Below, one piece after another: positions 62,074-64,000 of a DNA stretch of 64,000 nucleotides. Made by a program: the position numbers and the translations under genes. The number at the start of each line of letters is the position of its first letter. The first letter of the stretch is position 1. Location of the stretch: NCBI GenBank assembly GCA_963789885.1, contig CAWBNB010000027.1:23154-87153 (forward strand), in the 5' to 3' direction. The DNA comes from DATEDA01 sp963789885. Its GTDB lineage: Bacteria; Pseudomonadota; Gammaproteobacteria; Burkholderiales; SG8-39. Below the pieces are notes generated by a model. It searched no databases and was not told where the DNA came from. It was given only the letters and a program-made list of their open reading frames with translations.

Positions 62074-63273
62074 GTGTCCAAGGTCATTGGCGCCAGGAGG
62101 ACCGGCGGGCGTGGCAACGCCGGCGCGACCGGATTTTCGCTCTGGGTCCTCGGCTTTCGGCCGTTCTATCTGCTCGCGAGCGGCTTCGCTGCGGTCTCCA
62201 TCGCGCTCTGGATCGCGCAGTACGCCGGGCTCCTGCCGATCGCGTATCTCCGCGGCGCGGTCTGGCACGGCCACGAGATGATCTACGGCTACACCGTTGC
62301 GGTGATCGCGGGCTTCCTCTTCACCGCAGTCAGAAACTGGAGCGGCCGTCCAACCCCCACCGGGGGGTGGCTGATCGCCGTGTGCGCCCTCTGGCTCGCG
62401 GGACGACTGCTCGTGCTGTCGCCATACGGGCTCGCCGCAGCGCTGGTGAACGCCGCATTTCCCGTCGCGGTGGCGATCGGCATCGCGGTGCCGCTCGTGC
62501 AGAGCGGCAACAGGCGCAATTACTTCTTTGTCGGTCTGCTGGTGCTCATGGGTGCCGCCGACCTCGCGTTCCACCTTTCGCAGCTCGGCGTCCTCGGCCT
62601 GCCCGCACGGCCGGGGTTGCAGGCAGGACTGGACGTCATCCTGTTTGTAATGGCGGTGATGGGCGGCCGGGTGATTCCGATGTTCACCAACAATGGCGTC
62701 CCCGGCGCCAACGCCCGGCGCGACCCGACCATCGAGAAGCTCGCGCTCGGGAGCATCCTCGTCCTGCTGGTCGCCGACGTGCTGCCGGTGCCCGCGCCCA
62801 CGCTGGCGCTCATCGCGCTCGTCTGCGCCGTGGCGCACGGAATCCGTCTTGCGCTGTGGGATTCGCTGAAGACGCTCCGGACGCCCCTCGTTTGGATCCT
62901 GCATGCCGCCTACGCGTGGATCGTCATCCACCTCGCCCTGCGCGCGGTCGCGGCGCTGGGGTGGATCGCCGAGCCGCTCGCCATCCACGCATTGACCATC
63001 GGCGGGATCGGCGGACTCACGCTCGGGATGATGACCCGGACGGCGCGCGGCCATTCCGCCCGTCCGCTCGTGGCCGATGGTGCGGAAGTCGCTTGCTACG
63101 CGCTGGTCTTGCTAGCAGCGGCCGTGCGGGTGCTGGGGCCGGTCGTGGCGCCGACCGCGTACCTAGCGAGCGTCGTCGCCTCGGGCGTGCTCTGGTCGGC
63201 TGCGTTCGCGCTGTACTTCTTCCGCTACTGGCCGATCCTCACCCGTCCGCGGCTCGACGGCAAGCCGGGCTGA
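62074..63273 (+). CDS. nnrS: NnrS-family haem-copper membrane protein
   Basis: 399 residues from a GTG at 62074 with GGGAGA 5 bases upstream (the frame is open from 62026). Twelve predicted helices; NnrS hallmarks FSLWVLGFRPFYLLASGFAA, AVWHGHEMIYGYTVAVIAGF, LFTAVRNWSGRPTPTGGWLI, MGGRVIPMFTNNGVP, HALTIGGIGGLTLGMMTRTA, RGHSARPL. Conserved His residues (HGHEM, H-LTIGGIG, GHS) fit metal/haem binding. NnrS protects against nitrosative stress in denitrifiers. It stands alone here except for a transporter remnant on the other strand. Confidence 0.9.
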   Translation: MSKVIGARRTGGRGNAGATGFSLWVLGFRPFYLLASGFAAVSIALWIAQYAGLLPIAYLRGAVWHGHEMIYGYTVAVIAGFLFTAVRNWSGRPTPTGGWLIAVCALWLAGRLLVLSPYGLAAALVNAAFPVAVAIGIAVPLVQSGNRRNYFFVGLLVLMGAADLAFHLSQLGVLGLPARPGLQAGLDVILFVMAVMGGRVIPMFTNNGVPGANARRDPTIEKLALGSILVLLVADVLPVPAPTLALIALVCAVAHGIRLALWDSLKTLRTPLVWILHAAYAWIVIHLALRAVAALGWIAEPLAIHALTIGGIGGLTLGMMTRTARGHSARPLVADGAEVACYALVLLAAAVRVLGPVVAPTAYLASVVASGVLWSAAFALYFFRYWPILTRPRLDGKPG

Positions 63274-63318
63274 TCCCTCGCTTGCCGGAGGAAACGCTCA
63301 GCGCACTCGCGCGGGAGG

Positions 63319-63695
63319 CTACATGTCAGCCGCTTGTCCGACGCCACGTCGCAAGGCGCTCCGATAGAGCGCAAGGACTGCTCGAGGGGGCGCGCGGACG
63401 AGCCCGACGAAAGCGAACGCCCAGGCGACCAGCGCCACGTAGACCAGGCAGCGCGGGAACACGTACAGGAAATCGAGTTCCATCGCGCGCGCCATCTCGA
63501 AGGTGCAGGCCGCGTACATTCCCAGCGGGAACACCGCGCCCCAGTACAACGGGTCGTAGCGCAACGGGAAGCGGGCGTACACGTGGTGCCAGACGACAAG
63601 CACGAGGAGCAGCGGGATCCACCAGGTGCCGGTCGCCCAGTAGAACACCGTGAAGCCCTTCAGAAACGGGAGCGAGGTCGTCGGCGCCCTGCACG
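63319..63695 (-). pseudogene. TDT-family (tellurite resistance/dicarboxylate) transporter, C-terminal remnant
   Basis: Leftward sequence TTSLPFLKGFTVFYWATGTW, WIPLLLVLVVWHHVYARFPL, RYDPLYWGAVFPLGMYAACT, FEMARAMELDFLYVFPRCLV, YVALVAWAFAFVGLVRA matches the last three helices of TehA/SLAC1-type TDT transporters. The preceding helices are missing: upstream in this frame is a stop (about 63715) and unrelated sequence. Truncated gene. Confidence 0.65.
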
Positions 63696-63792
63696 AAAGA
63701 AGTCGATAGCCCCTTCATCGCGCTCGCCGAAACGTGCAACCGGACCCGGCGGTTGCGGGTAGCGCTGGAATCGGCCGGCAAGAGGCATTTTT

Positions 63793-63969
63793 ATGACGCC
63801 GCGCAAATGCTCGGTCGAACTGGCTGAAATCCAGCCTGCGTTCGACGCCGAGCGCGTGCTCCTCTTACTGGAGGAACGCCAGACGGCGAGCCCCTCAAAC
63901 GAGACGATGCTCCGCGCCAACTATGCTTTCCGCTCGCATCACCTCGCCGTAACTGATACCCAGCGATGA
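63793..63969 (+). CDS. Short ORF, not recognised
   Basis: 58 codons from an ATG at 63793 (MTPRKCSVELAEIQPAFDAE ... ends TDTQR). No clear ribosome binding site and no family recognised; the residue pattern (VLLLLEERQ) is compatible with a small helical protein. It may be spurious. Confidence 0.2.
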   Translation: MTPRKCSVELAEIQPAFDAERVLLLLEERQTASPSNETMLRANYAFRSHHLAVTDTQR

Positions 63970-64000
63970 GCGTTGCCTCATCACACCTGCTATCGCTTCG

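Overview
The window is high-GC DNA from a proteobacterium, most likely a betaproteobacterium of the Burkholderiales type. The clues are a Bug/TctC-family solute receptor beside a LysR regulator, an SdsA1-like alkylsulfatase, NnrS, and a T6SS whose gene content (TagF, TagJ, PpkA/PppA/Fha, DUF2169/DUF3540/DUF4150 cargo genes) is common in that group. Taxonomy is inference; no rRNA is present.

Layout. (1) 0-3.4 kb is mobile-element debris: the end of an IS3 OrfB, an IS110/IS1111-type recombinase beside an integron attC-like half-site, a cassette-like DUF4238 gene fragment, and a decayed integrase-core transposase. (2) 3.5-10.0 kb is a two-gene unit: a calcineurin-like metallophosphoesterase and a 1659-residue STAND protein (trypsin-like protease + NB-ARC NTPase + long alpha-solenoid), a strong candidate antiphage/conflict system. 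(3) 10.77-56.05 kb is bounded by identical 45-bp direct repeats, the 3' part of a tRNA-Arg(ACG) gene from the anticodon loop to CCA. This looks like a genomic island of about 45 kb, with no integrase inside.

The island carries a TauE/SafE permease, transposases, MltA, a GNAT enzyme and a complete T6SS. tssJ-K-L-M-tagF run leftwards. tssA-B-C-hcp-hcp2-tagJ-tssE-F-G-H, a TPR-methyltransferase, vgrG and a cargo module (DUF2169-pentapeptide adaptor, pentapeptide protein, DUF3540, PAAR-like DUF4150, small membrane protein, CHAP/NlpC-like peptidase) run rightwards. Behind them lie a Ser/Thr kinase, a LysM-deacetylase, TPR/LysM lipoproteins, an FHA protein and a PP2C phosphatase, i.e. the threonine-phosphorylation circuit that switches T6SS firing. 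All thirteen core Tss functions are recognisable, but between 25.5 and 36.8 kb seven genes carry about 23 single-base insertions and no deletions, which looks like a sequence-quality artefact rather than decay.

At 53.37-54.77 kb an IS110-family element has inserted at a CT core into another transposase gene. Its noncoding left end folds into a bridge RNA in which both target guides can be read against the reconstructed insertion site and the donor guides against the element's own ends.

(4) 56.1-64 kb looks like chromosome: a methyltransferase and Bug receptor divergent from a LysR regulator, a secreted alkylsulfatase, a broken DUF488 gene, NnrS, and the tail of a TDT-family transporter.
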